Assembly (NCBI GenBank): GCA_035528415.1 | Contig: DATKYQ010000010.1 | Coordinates: forward strand, 1-64,000 | From: DATKYQ01 sp035528415 | GTDB lineage: Bacteria; Myxococcota; B64-G9 | Length of the DNA stretch: 64,000 nt | Reading direction: 5' to 3' | In this document: positions 54,934 to 62,969 of the stretch, piece by piece | How positions within the stretch are numbered: position 1 is the stretch's first letter | How the letters are laid out: each line of letters starts with the position of its first letter | Position numbers and translations under genes: made by a program | Notes under the pieces: generated by a model | What the model was told of the DNA's origin: nothing | Seen by the model: only the letters and a program-made list of their open reading frames with translations | The model's database searches: none

Positions 54934-55730
54934 CTTGGGGCTTGACTCAGTCGTTGTTTCTCCGGCGGGCGCGCGGCGGCCAGCAGGTTGCTCTTATGCA
55001 CAACCTGCTTGGCCAACTTGGCGGCGGCCTCGGCCAGTAGATTTTCCTTCATCAGCCTTCTCTTGCGATCATTGTGGAAGAGGTTTTCGTCGGCTTCGTT
55101 GTGAACCCGTTCGAAGACGGTGAACAAGAGCGTGCCGGTCTTGACGTCGAAGAGAGTGGCTTCGAGCACCCCGTCGGTCTCCAGCGTTTGGCTGGGAGCC
55201 ACGAAGATGCCCAGCACGGTCAGGTAGAACCAGCCCCACGAGTTGGTATAGGAGCGATCGACGAAGCGGTGCCGGTAAAGCAGCAAGTACTCAGAGCGGT
55301 ATCTGGCGGCCAGTTCCCGCAAGCCCGAGATGCCGCTGTCTGCCGGCCAGTCGGTGGAAACCTCGGTGGTCACCGTGAACAGGCCCGAATCCTCCATGGC
55401 CGCAGACAACTTCTGGGGAACCATCGCCAGCGGCAGATCGGGATCGGGCTGGTAACAGGTGGCTACCGGCACCACTCCCAGTCTGGCATCGGCCTCCAGG
55501 AAGACCGGCGAGGCCAGCACGGCCTTCAGATCCTGCTCGGAGATCGAACCCGAACGGTCTCTTTTGAAATGGTCATTTTTCAGCACCTTGGGGGCTGCGG
55601 CCGTTTCGGTCAGTGCCAACGGCCGCATCTCCGCCCGCAGCGCTTTCCCGGAGGAGCCACATCCAAAAAGACCGCCGGCGATTATCAATGCCACCAAGAT
55701 CACAATGACTTTCCAGATTCCGTCTCTCAT
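54927..55730 (-). CDS. Lipoprotein of unknown function, 267 aa
   Basis: ATG 55730 has AAGGAGGG upstream and yields a lipoprotein signal ending in GLFGC. The mature part has RSEYLLLYRHRFVDRSY, a segment with two aromatic clusters (NSWGWFYLTVLGIFVAPS), and VKTGTLLFTVFER, similar in style to lipoproteins that read out ABC-type or stress conditions. No family is recognised. Its 3' end overlaps the GH31 gene by 7 bp in convergent orientation. Confidence 0.75.
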   Translation of the reverse strand: MRDGIWKVIVILVALIIAGGLFGCGSSGKALRAEMRPLALTETAAAPKVLKNDHFKRDRSGSISEQDLKAVLASPVFLEADARLGVVPVATCYQPDPDLPLAMVPQKLSAAMEDSGLFTVTTEVSTDWPADSGISGLRELAARYRSEYLLLYRHRFVDRSYTNSWGWFYLTVLGIFVAPSQTLETDGVLEATLFDVKTGTLLFTVFERVHNEADENLFHNDRKRRLMKENLLAEAAAKLAKQVVHKSNLLAAARPPEKQRLSQAPSY

Positions 55731-55879
55731 TTTACACCCTCCTTGCTTTTCCATATAACGTCGCGGGCCCGGGTGACTTACACCCTTATTGAAAAATAGT
55801 GTAAGCCCGGGGTCAGCGCTGGCGTTTTAGAAACAGAAGGGACATTGCATGGCGATCCGATCCGAAATAGGCTTGCGGC

Positions 55880-56500
55880 GTGGAGCCGGATCCCAAGAAC
55901 CCCAAGTGGCTGAAACAAGAGCGCCGCCTGATCAAGAAAGCCAGGCGCGGAGACCGGGAAGCCTTCGCCGCTCTCTACCGCGCCTATGCCCGGCCGCTCT
56001 ACGCGCGGGTGTTGATGCCCAACCTGGGCGATCCCGGTGCCGCACAGGATGCACTGGCCGATACTTTCCATACAGCACTGGAGCGCCTTACCCAATTCGA
56101 GATCAAGGATGTCAGCATCTGGCACTGGTTGGCGCGCATCGGAAAGAACAAGGCCATGGACATGCACCGCGCCCGCGCCCGAACCACGCGGGCACTCTGC
56201 AACTTCCGGAATCTCACCGAGCCGCTGACCCGCAACCCGGCCGAGCCCGACCGGCTTATCTTTGCAAAAGACGAAGCCGAACGGTTGCGAAGATTGGTAC
56301 AGGCCACCCTGGAAACTCTCAACCCCCGCTACCGGGAAGTGATCCGGATGCGTTTTCTCGAGGACAAGCCCCGAAAGGAATGCGCCGAACTGCTGGCTGT
56401 CAAGATCGGCACGCTGGACGTGCTGGTGTTGCGCGCCCTGCGCGCGTTTCGAAAGAAATGGACGGCGATGGTCGAAGCAGGAGGGACGAAGCATGAATGA
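55880..56500 (+). CDS. ECF-type RNA polymerase sigma factor
   Basis: Regions 2 (DREAFAALYRAYARPLYARV; DALADTFHTALERLTQFE) and 4 (LNPRYREVIRMRFLEDKPRKECAELLAVKIGTLDVLVLRALRAF) are present. The 206-aa factor starts with GTG and carries a basic N-terminal helix. It is the first gene of a four-gene overlapping cluster with a membrane protein and two lipoproteins, so it likely answers an envelope signal. Confidence 0.9.
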   Translation: MEPDPKNPKWLKQERRLIKKARRGDREAFAALYRAYARPLYARVLMPNLGDPGAAQDALADTFHTALERLTQFEIKDVSIWHWLARIGKNKAMDMHRARARTTRALCNFRNLTEPLTRNPAEPDRLIFAKDEAERLRRLVQATLETLNPRYREVIRMRFLEDKPRKECAELLAVKIGTLDVLVLRALRAFRKKWTAMVEAGGTKHE

Positions 56501-56948
56501 CAGCGAAGTAACCGAGAAAGAAAAAAGGGAGGCCGAGGCGCTGGCTCGGGCACTGGATGGAGACGGAAGCGCCGAGAACGTTCCGTCAGATGCCCTGGAA
56601 GTCGCGGGATTGCTCAGGGTGAGCGGGGAAGACGCCGGATTATCAGACGTGCGCCGGGATGCCGTACTGAAAAAGCTGCTTGCCTCCGTGGAGCCCGTAA
56701 AAAGGCAAGTTCCCTGGCTGCGTTGGCTCGTGCCGGCGGGAGGGTTGGCCGCGGCCGTTGCGATCTTCGCGCTGACATTCACGGCCAGGGTTGGCCCGGC
56801 GCCTCTTCCGCTTCCTGACAAGGAACTGATCGAGGCACAAGCCTCCGTCGCTGCCGGCAACAGGGAAGCGGTTGCCGTACTGCGTGACAGAATGCAACAG
56901 TACCGCCGGGAGATATACAAGACCCTGGCCGAGCACTACAGGGGATAG
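56493..56948 (+). CDS. Predicted membrane anti-sigma factor, 151 aa
   Basis: The start overlaps the sigma gene by 8 bp. The N-terminal 75 residues are charged and helical, without the HxxxCxxC zinc motif; one membrane helix (WLVPAGGLAAAVAIFALTFTA, about 78-98) is followed by a 50-residue periplasmic part. The position and build suggest an anti-sigma factor for the preceding gene, but no known anti-sigma motif is visible. Confidence 0.65.
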   Translation: MNDSEVTEKEKREAEALARALDGDGSAENVPSDALEVAGLLRVSGEDAGLSDVRRDAVLKKLLASVEPVKRQVPWLRWLVPAGGLAAAVAIFALTFTARVGPAPLPLPDKELIEAQASVAAGNREAVAVLRDRMQQYRREIYKTLAEHYRG

Positions 56949-56950
56949 CA

Positions 56951-57439
56951 ATGAAGTCACTGGCCTGCATATCGACACTGCTGGTTGCGACACTGCTGGC
57001 GTCCTGCGCCCGCAGGGCCGATACCGGTCGCTGGGTGGATGGTATCGGGGAGGCCAACATCAAAGCCGATCGGGCCTTAGCGGACGGCAACCTGGTCGCG
57101 GCCCGTACAATCCTCGAGGAAGTGGCCGATAAGCCTCTGCCCGCCGGCCTGGCTGTTGAGGATGGATTGCTTGTCAGAAAAGATGCCTGCTTCAGGCTGG
57201 CCATGTTGGAACTGCAGGCTGAGCGGCCAAAGATCGCGCTCGAGTGGGCGGATCGTGGACTCGGCCTGGACAAACGGGGGGATCTCTTCACGGCCAACCT
57301 GCTGGTTGCCCGGGGGTCAGCCTTGGAGGCGCTTGGTAAAGACGATCTCGCGGCCAGGTCTTACAAGCGGGCACTGGGAATCAATGAGAAACTGCTCGAA
57401 GCCGAACTGAATGGAAAAGGCGGGAGGGTCAAGTCGTGA
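56951..57439 (+). CDS. TPR-like lipoprotein, 162 aa
   Basis: Lipobox LLASC. The mature region has helix pairs of TPR spacing (ALADGNLVAARTILEEVADKPLP; FRLAMLELQAERPKIALEWADRGLGLD; DLAARSYKRALGINEK). It starts 2 nt after the preceding gene and its stop overlaps the next start. It is probably a periplasmic or outer-membrane scaffold in the signal pathway. Confidence 0.75.
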   Translation: MKSLACISTLLVATLLASCARRADTGRWVDGIGEANIKADRALADGNLVAARTILEEVADKPLPAGLAVEDGLLVRKDACFRLAMLELQAERPKIALEWADRGLGLDKRGDLFTANLLVARGSALEALGKDDLAARSYKRALGINEKLLEAELNGKGGRVKS

Positions 57440-57834
57440 AATGTCGCTATTTACTCGTGTGCCTTTCGTTCATCTCGGGTTGCGCCATGGGGGGCCGGGA
57501 ATCCCGCCCGATGGAAGCACCGGAGATTGATTATCAGGAAGTAGAGAGCAGCCGGCAGGCAATGCAAAGGATGGAAAAAGAGCTGTTCGATTCCTTGCAG
57601 GCCGGGCAAACGATAGATTGCGCCCGCGTTTGCTCGTTGGCGGGCAACCTGTGCAAGCTTGCGGGAAAGATATGTATAATTTCCCGCCGTCATCCGGAAT
57701 CGCCCGAGCTGACCTCAAGCTGCCGCGACGGAACCCGCAGGTGTGACAGGGCACGGACCCGGGTCAAGTCCCGATGCCAGTGTTCCGAGATCGACATTCC
57801 CCACAATCCAGGGGAAATTTCACCCGATCACTAG
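57436..57834 (+). CDS. Cys-rich small lipoprotein, 132 aa
   Basis: The GTG start overlaps the TGA of the TPR lipoprotein gene (GTGA). Lipobox ISGC, then a helical segment (QEVESSRQAMQRMEKEL) and a Cys-rich half with eight Cys residues (CARVCSLAGNLCKLAGKIC onwards). Pairs of cysteines may form disulfides that sense redox state. No family is recognised. Confidence 0.7.
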   Translation: MKCRYLLVCLSFISGCAMGGRESRPMEAPEIDYQEVESSRQAMQRMEKELFDSLQAGQTIDCARVCSLAGNLCKLAGKICIISRRHPESPELTSSCRDGTRRCDRARTRVKSRCQCSEIDIPHNPGEISPDH

Positions 57835-57843
57835 CTCGATTCG

Positions 57844-58773
57844 CTATAAGACTGCATACAACAGGAGCATGACGCCGGTCACCGGCAGCAGCACGGCCAC
57901 GGTGGCCCGGGACATTGTGACGCGGTGAACGTGGGCCAGGGCCACGATCTGCAGCAGCAGCGACCACAGCCCGCCCACCAGGTGGCCGATGAAGGGTATG
58001 GCCGCGAGAAGCAGCGGTGCAAAGCCGTAGGCCGTGGCCCTGAAGGTGGCCGCCAGGCCTGCGTTGCGCTCGGTGGCCAAGCGGATTCCTAGATGGTAAA
58101 GACCGGCCGACAGGAGCACGTTTATCAGGCCGAATATGGGTGATCCATAGAGCGCGAACAGCAGCGAAGTGCGCAACGATTCGATGACCTGCTGCGGGTC
58201 TTCCCCGGGGGGCAGCGAGAGCGAATTCATCAGCGTCGCGGCGTTGCGGTTTAGTTGCCACAAGCCGTAGATGGCGAAGAACAAGACGGCCAGGCTGCAG
58301 ATTATCCAGGCGAACAAAAGCGGGCGCCAGACACCCTCGAGGGCCAGCTCATGAAAGAAGCGATTTGGGTTTGAGAAGATCTGCTTGATTGTCTTTATCA
58401 GGCGGCCGGCTGGATTGCCGTCGCCGGCCTCCCAGGCCGGGCGGAAGGTCCTGTCCTCGGCGGCCTGCATGGTGTTGCGCAATTGCAGCAGGGCCTGGAT
58501 ATCGTCAATGCTCGGTTGGTGCTGCTCCTCTTCTTCCGTCACGGGTTCTGTCACGGGCTCGGCGGGTGCGGCAGGCGCGGCAGTGGACACGGGCGAACTT
58601 GCCTCGCTAGGCTCTGCGGGCGGGTCGTCTTCGAATTCGGCGCCCGCGGGCGTCTCCAGGAATATCTCTGTGTGGCAGGCCGGGCACGCGATCTGGCCTG
58701 TCTCGCGCGTCTCGAAGTTTCGTCCGCAGCTTACACAGCGGGCCAAGACAGGCTTTTGAAGCCGCGGGCTCAC
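57844..58773 (-). CDS. Zinc-ribbon plus Yip1-domain membrane protein
   Basis: The N-terminus carries a CVSCGRNFETRETGQIACPAC zinc ribbon, then an acidic, Pro-rich linker (about 50-100). The C-terminal half has five membrane helices of the Yip1 kind (FAWIICSLAVLFFAIYGLW; LYGSPIFGLINVLLSAGLYH). The GTG start overlaps the TGA of the S46 peptidase gene (GTGA), so the two are translationally coupled. The role is unknown. Confidence 0.8.
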   Translation of the reverse strand: MSPRLQKPVLARCVSCGRNFETRETGQIACPACHTEIFLETPAGAEFEDDPPAEPSEASSPVSTAAPAAPAEPVTEPVTEEEEQHQPSIDDIQALLQLRNTMQAAEDRTFRPAWEAGDGNPAGRLIKTIKQIFSNPNRFFHELALEGVWRPLLFAWIICSLAVLFFAIYGLWQLNRNAATLMNSLSLPPGEDPQQVIESLRTSLLFALYGSPIFGLINVLLSAGLYHLGIRLATERNAGLAATFRATAYGFAPLLLAAIPFIGHLVGGLWSLLLQIVALAHVHRVTMSRATVAVLLPVTGVMLLLYAVL

Positions 58774-60857
58774 CGCATCTCGATTTCGTCCGCCAGATCA
58801 TCGGCGTCGTATAGCTTGCGCAGCGCCTCGATCACATATGCAGCATGCACGGAGACGGTACGGTTGGCGGTCGAGTCGAAGAAGAAACGCCCGGCCAGGC
58901 TCTCGATGTTACCGTCGAAGACGATGCCCATGAACTCGCCCTTTTTGTTGATCACCGGCGAGCCGGAGTTGCCTCCGATGATATCGCAGTCGCAGACGAA
59001 ATTGACCGGCGTGGACAGGTCGAGGTGTTTCTGGAGCTTCCAGAAACGCTCGGGCAATTTCCACTCGCCCTTGTCGTCGAAGCCCAGCGCCCGGTCGTAG
59101 AGGCCGTAAAGAGTCGTCTTGTATGGTGCCTGGGTACCGTTCATCGGATAACCGCGCATACTGCCGAAGGACATGCGCAGACTGAAGGTAGCGTCGGGAT
59201 AGGCGTTTTTGCCGAAGACCGCGAAGCGCGCCCGGGCGAGCTGCTCGTTGGCCGGCGTGGTGACGCTCTCGACGTTCTTCTTCAACCACTTCTCGTTTTC
59301 GACGATGATCGGCGTCAGCTTGCGGGCCATGACGATCAGCGGATCGTCAGACTTCTCTACCGCCGCGATGCCGCCGTCAACCAGCTGCTTGCGGAAGGCG
59401 GGATCCGTGAGCTTGGTCTTGGCGGTCAGCTCTGCAGCGGCCTTACCCGGATCGCCGAGCCCCAAGATGATCTTGGCGAAGGCGTCGTTCTTGTCGAGGT
59501 GCCCTGTTGCGAAATTAAAGGCCAGCTCTAGCGTTACGGCCTCCATGTCGCGGTAGACAGGCGCGGGGGAGAAAAGCTGGAACTTGAGCCGTGTCAGCTC
59601 CGAGTCGTGGTAGCCGTCGAGCCTGTCGGCGTCGGGCTTCTTGACTTCAGAAACCAGCTTGACAATTGTTACGGCCTTGCCTGCCAGGTTCGAGCCCCAC
59701 AAGCGCTCGTAGGAGCGGCGCTTGATCTCGGGCAGGTACTTGCGCATTACCCCTTCGATCTTATCCCAGGCCCCGGAATACTGCTTTTTCCATTCCGGCC
59801 TGGAGGCCACCTTGGCGCGGAAAGACTGCTCGGCCTTCTGCCGGCGCTTCATGAAGTCCTCGCTGGAGAGGCTTTTGAACATGCCGGTGTAAGCCTTCTG
59901 GGCGTTGGTGAAGCCGAAGATGCGCACCAGCGCGCGCCGCTGTTGCTCGGGGCCAAGCTTTGCGTACTTCCTGAGAGCGGCGATGGTGCGATCGATGTAC
60001 TCGATCAACATCGGAAAGTATACGTCGCGCTGGAAGCCGAGTTGGGCCACGGTGTACAACCTGTCGGTCTTGCCGGGGTGTCCGACGACGAACACCAGTT
60101 CGCCCTGTGCCGCGCCCTGGGGATTGAATTTCAGGAAATTCTTATTAGCCAGCGGTTTGCCGTTTTCGTAGACGCGGAAGAAGGCCATGTCCAGGTCGTA
60201 GCGCGGGTAGGTGAAGTTGTCCGAGTCGCCGCCGTAGAAGGCCGCCTGACGCTCGGGCGCCATCACCAGGCGCACATCGGTGTATTTCTTGTAGCGATGC
60301 AGCCAGTACTCCCCGCCGTGGTAGAGGCTTACCACCTCGCAGTGCAGGCCGGTCTTTTTCTTGGCCTGCTCCTCGATGCGCGCCCTTTCGGCCTTGCGCG
60401 CCTTGAGCGCTTCGGCCTCGCTCATGCCCTTCTTGACAGCCGCCATGACGCTCGCGGTGACGTCTTCGAGCGAGTCGAGCACGTTCAGCTCGAGATCTCT
60501 GCACTTGATCTCCTCGGCCGGCGTCTTGGCATAGAAGCCGTCCTTGACGTAGTCCTTTTTCTCAGAGGACATCTTCTGAAGCTGGCCGATGGCCACGTGG
60601 TGGTTGGTGATCACCAGCCCGTGCGGGCTTATGAACGAGCCCGATCCGCCGTCCATGAAGCGCACCGCCGACTTGCGGACATGATCGAGCCAGGCGCCAG
60701 TCGGCTCGAAGCCGTATTTTTCTCGGAGGGCCGTAACAGGCGGATTATCGAAGGTCCACATACCCTCCTCGGCCGCGGCCCGCGGCGCTGACATGAGACA
60801 CGTCGTCGTAAGCAACCCAAGTGCCAGCCGGCCAATTATTGTTTGTCTCTCGTGCAT
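58770..60857 (-). CDS. S46-family dipeptidyl peptidase (DPP7/DPP11-like)
   Basis: S46 enzymes remove dipeptides from the N-terminus of peptides in the periplasm. The chymotrypsin-like triad is visible: His in VITNHHVAI (86/87), Asp in GGDSDNFTYPRYDLDM and Ser in IIGGNSGSPVIN. The specificity position reads FDGN, Gly as in DPP7-type enzymes that prefer hydrophobic P1 residues, whereas DPP11 has Arg. ATG 60857 has GGGAGG upstream and gives a signal peptide ending APRAAAEEG. The 695-aa length is typical. Confidence 0.9.
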   Translation of the reverse strand: MHERQTIIGRLALGLLTTTCLMSAPRAAAEEGMWTFDNPPVTALREKYGFEPTGAWLDHVRKSAVRFMDGGSGSFISPHGLVITNHHVAIGQLQKMSSEKKDYVKDGFYAKTPAEEIKCRDLELNVLDSLEDVTASVMAAVKKGMSEAEALKARKAERARIEEQAKKKTGLHCEVVSLYHGGEYWLHRYKKYTDVRLVMAPERQAAFYGGDSDNFTYPRYDLDMAFFRVYENGKPLANKNFLKFNPQGAAQGELVFVVGHPGKTDRLYTVAQLGFQRDVYFPMLIEYIDRTIAALRKYAKLGPEQQRRALVRIFGFTNAQKAYTGMFKSLSSEDFMKRRQKAEQSFRAKVASRPEWKKQYSGAWDKIEGVMRKYLPEIKRRSYERLWGSNLAGKAVTIVKLVSEVKKPDADRLDGYHDSELTRLKFQLFSPAPVYRDMEAVTLELAFNFATGHLDKNDAFAKIILGLGDPGKAAAELTAKTKLTDPAFRKQLVDGGIAAVEKSDDPLIVMARKLTPIIVENEKWLKKNVESVTTPANEQLARARFAVFGKNAYPDATFSLRMSFGSMRGYPMNGTQAPYKTTLYGLYDRALGFDDKGEWKLPERFWKLQKHLDLSTPVNFVCDCDIIGGNSGSPVINKKGEFMGIVFDGNIESLAGRFFFDSTANRTVSVHAAYVIEALRKLYDADDLADEIEMR

Positions 60858-60960
60858 CTCGCACCTCCCGGTAGGTTGGTTGCGCGGCCTCAGGTTGAGC
60901 AGCATAGTTGACCGGCGAGGGGCATGCAAGCGCGGTCAAACGTCCACAATAAATACTTGT

Positions 60961-62832
60961 CTATTGCAGATGACGGGAATGACGTTTTCTTGAGGTTCGG
61001 CTCACCAGGAATGCTACGAAAATCAGCAGCACCACGGCCAGCGGATGCCGGTGATTTTCGGGCCCGCAGCCACAGCCGCCCATGACGACGATCTCATCCT
61101 GTTCGCCGGGACGTGCGATGGTGAATGGGCCCGACAGGGTCGGCGCATCGCCGAAATAGCTTTCCATGCGCATCCAGCATTCTGTCGAGGGCTGGTCGGG
61201 GATCTCCCAGGCGAAGCTGCCCCAGTCGGGCGACTGGTCGTCGATGCTGGAGGCCAGCGGAGTCCAGCCGGCGCCGTCGTTGATCGAGAAGTAGATGACC
61301 ACGTCCTGGACACCGACGGTGGTCCACTCGATGGCCTTGGTATCTCCCACGCTCCAGACGTCGCCGGTCAGGGGCGAAAGGATGTGGATCGATTTTTCCT
61401 GCTCTTCTACCGCGCTGACATTGATTTCATCATAGGCCTCAAGATCGCCGTCGGAAGCCGTCAGGCGCAGGATGTATTCTCCCGCCTGCGGACAGCTGAT
61501 CGATGTATCTTCTTGGGCGGGTTGGCTGAAGACGACCGTCCCGGGCCCCGACTCCTGGGTCCATTGCACAGAAAGACTGCCGTCAGGAAAGCCGTCGTCG
61601 CTTACCGAGGCGTTCAGCGCCGTGAGTACCTCGACGCCCACCTCGAGATCGGGGCCGGCGTCCACTTGAGGTGGTTGGTTGTCGCTGACCGTCACGGTCA
61701 CCTGGCTGGTCTTGGGCCCGCCCTCGCCGTCGGCCTCGATCAGGTAGGTCGTGGTCGCGGCGGGAGAAACGCTCTTGGTGTCCTCGGCCGCAACCACCTG
61801 TCCGTCGAGCCTGACCTCGGTGGCCTCTGTGACCCGCCACTCGATGCTCGAACTTTCGCCGTTGCGGATGTTCGGCGGGATCGCCTCGAAACGCTCGATG
61901 TTGACCTCGGGAATCACTACCCCGACCTTGCCGGCGTAGAAGTCGGCGATGTGCCAGTAGACGTTCCAGGCGTACGGGTCTGAGTGCAGGCAGTTGGCCT
62001 GTCCTGTGGCCAAGTTGTAGATCCAGGGCATGGTGCTGTCATCCATCTGGGGAAATCCCCGCCCGGCGGGGATCAGGATGATGTCCTGGGAGTTGCTCGA
62101 CCAACTCTGGCTGTTCCAAGTCCACTTGTCGGTCTCAGCGGCCGGATAGGGGATGATGTCGAAGAGATAGAAGTAATGCAGCACCTGACCGGAACGATCG
62201 TGGATCCTCATGGTCTGGTGTTCCATGCCGCTCTCCCACAGGTTGCGGGTGAACATCCCGCCGTCCGGGCTGGGGCCCACGCTGCAGCCGTCGCCCAGGT
62301 CCAGCACCTGGTTGCCCTGATCGAGCAGGACGACTTTGGCGACGGGCGGCGGGTAGTCGAGCGCGCTATACGAAGTCTCGCTGTGGGAGACCACCCGGAA
62401 CTTGATCTTGAAGGTATCCGCAACGCCGCTAGGAGTGACTTCCCCGAGAGAGGCCCCCGTGTCGGGATCGTAGAACTCGGCCTTGCCTTCGCCCCCGATC
62501 CAGATGCCGGAGTCCGTCCAGCTCAAGCTGCCTGTCGAAAAGGCCTGAAACGAGTTCTGCACGTTGCCGTCGAGATCGCAGGCGAACACCTGACCGTCCT
62601 CGTCGACGTAGCCGAGCCGGTTACCGTCCGGAGAAAACCGGCCGTTCGCGACGTTCGCGCCAAAGGCAGGGGAAGTGAAAATGATCACGTCATCCCGTAG
62701 GTCGATCCTGTGTGCCACCTTGTCGGTCTGGTCGACGACCAGCCCCATCCCGGTCTCGGCTCGTACATCGGCACCCACACACAGTAAGGAAAGCAACCCT
62801 GCAATGATCCACTTTCCGCGGCTCGTCTGCAT
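60961..62832 (-). CDS. PKD-containing surface protein with MYXO-CTERM tail
   Basis: The signal peptide (WIIAGLLSLLCVGADVRA) precedes a propeller-like N-terminal region (GRFSPDGNRLGYVDEDGQV), then an Ig/PKD-like domain (PQVDAGPDLEVGVEVLTALNAS, about 410-500) and a further beta domain. The C-terminus is a Cys-rich GGCGCGPE, hydrophobic AVVLLIFVAFLV, and basic tail: MYXO-CTERM. I use ATG 62832 (GAAGG upstream), 623 aa; ATG 62853 is possible. Longer upstream frames are unsupported. Confidence 0.83.
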   Translation of the reverse strand: MQTSRGKWIIAGLLSLLCVGADVRAETGMGLVVDQTDKVAHRIDLRDDVIIFTSPAFGANVANGRFSPDGNRLGYVDEDGQVFACDLDGNVQNSFQAFSTGSLSWTDSGIWIGGEGKAEFYDPDTGASLGEVTPSGVADTFKIKFRVVSHSETSYSALDYPPPVAKVVLLDQGNQVLDLGDGCSVGPSPDGGMFTRNLWESGMEHQTMRIHDRSGQVLHYFYLFDIIPYPAAETDKWTWNSQSWSSNSQDIILIPAGRGFPQMDDSTMPWIYNLATGQANCLHSDPYAWNVYWHIADFYAGKVGVVIPEVNIERFEAIPPNIRNGESSSIEWRVTEATEVRLDGQVVAAEDTKSVSPAATTTYLIEADGEGGPKTSQVTVTVSDNQPPQVDAGPDLEVGVEVLTALNASVSDDGFPDGSLSVQWTQESGPGTVVFSQPAQEDTSISCPQAGEYILRLTASDGDLEAYDEINVSAVEEQEKSIHILSPLTGDVWSVGDTKAIEWTTVGVQDVVIYFSINDGAGWTPLASSIDDQSPDWGSFAWEIPDQPSTECWMRMESYFGDAPTLSGPFTIARPGEQDEIVVMGGCGCGPENHRHPLAVVLLIFVAFLVSRTSRKRHSRHLQ

Positions 62833-62969
62833 TGATGCCTTCAGTATTTTCATTCTGGATAGAATGATAGCATACGCCGCATACTTTATCGGGAAAAATG
62901 TGCCTTGTTTTTCCGTCTCCCGTAGACAACAATGACATAGCCGCAAATTTACAAAAGAGGGTATGGAAA

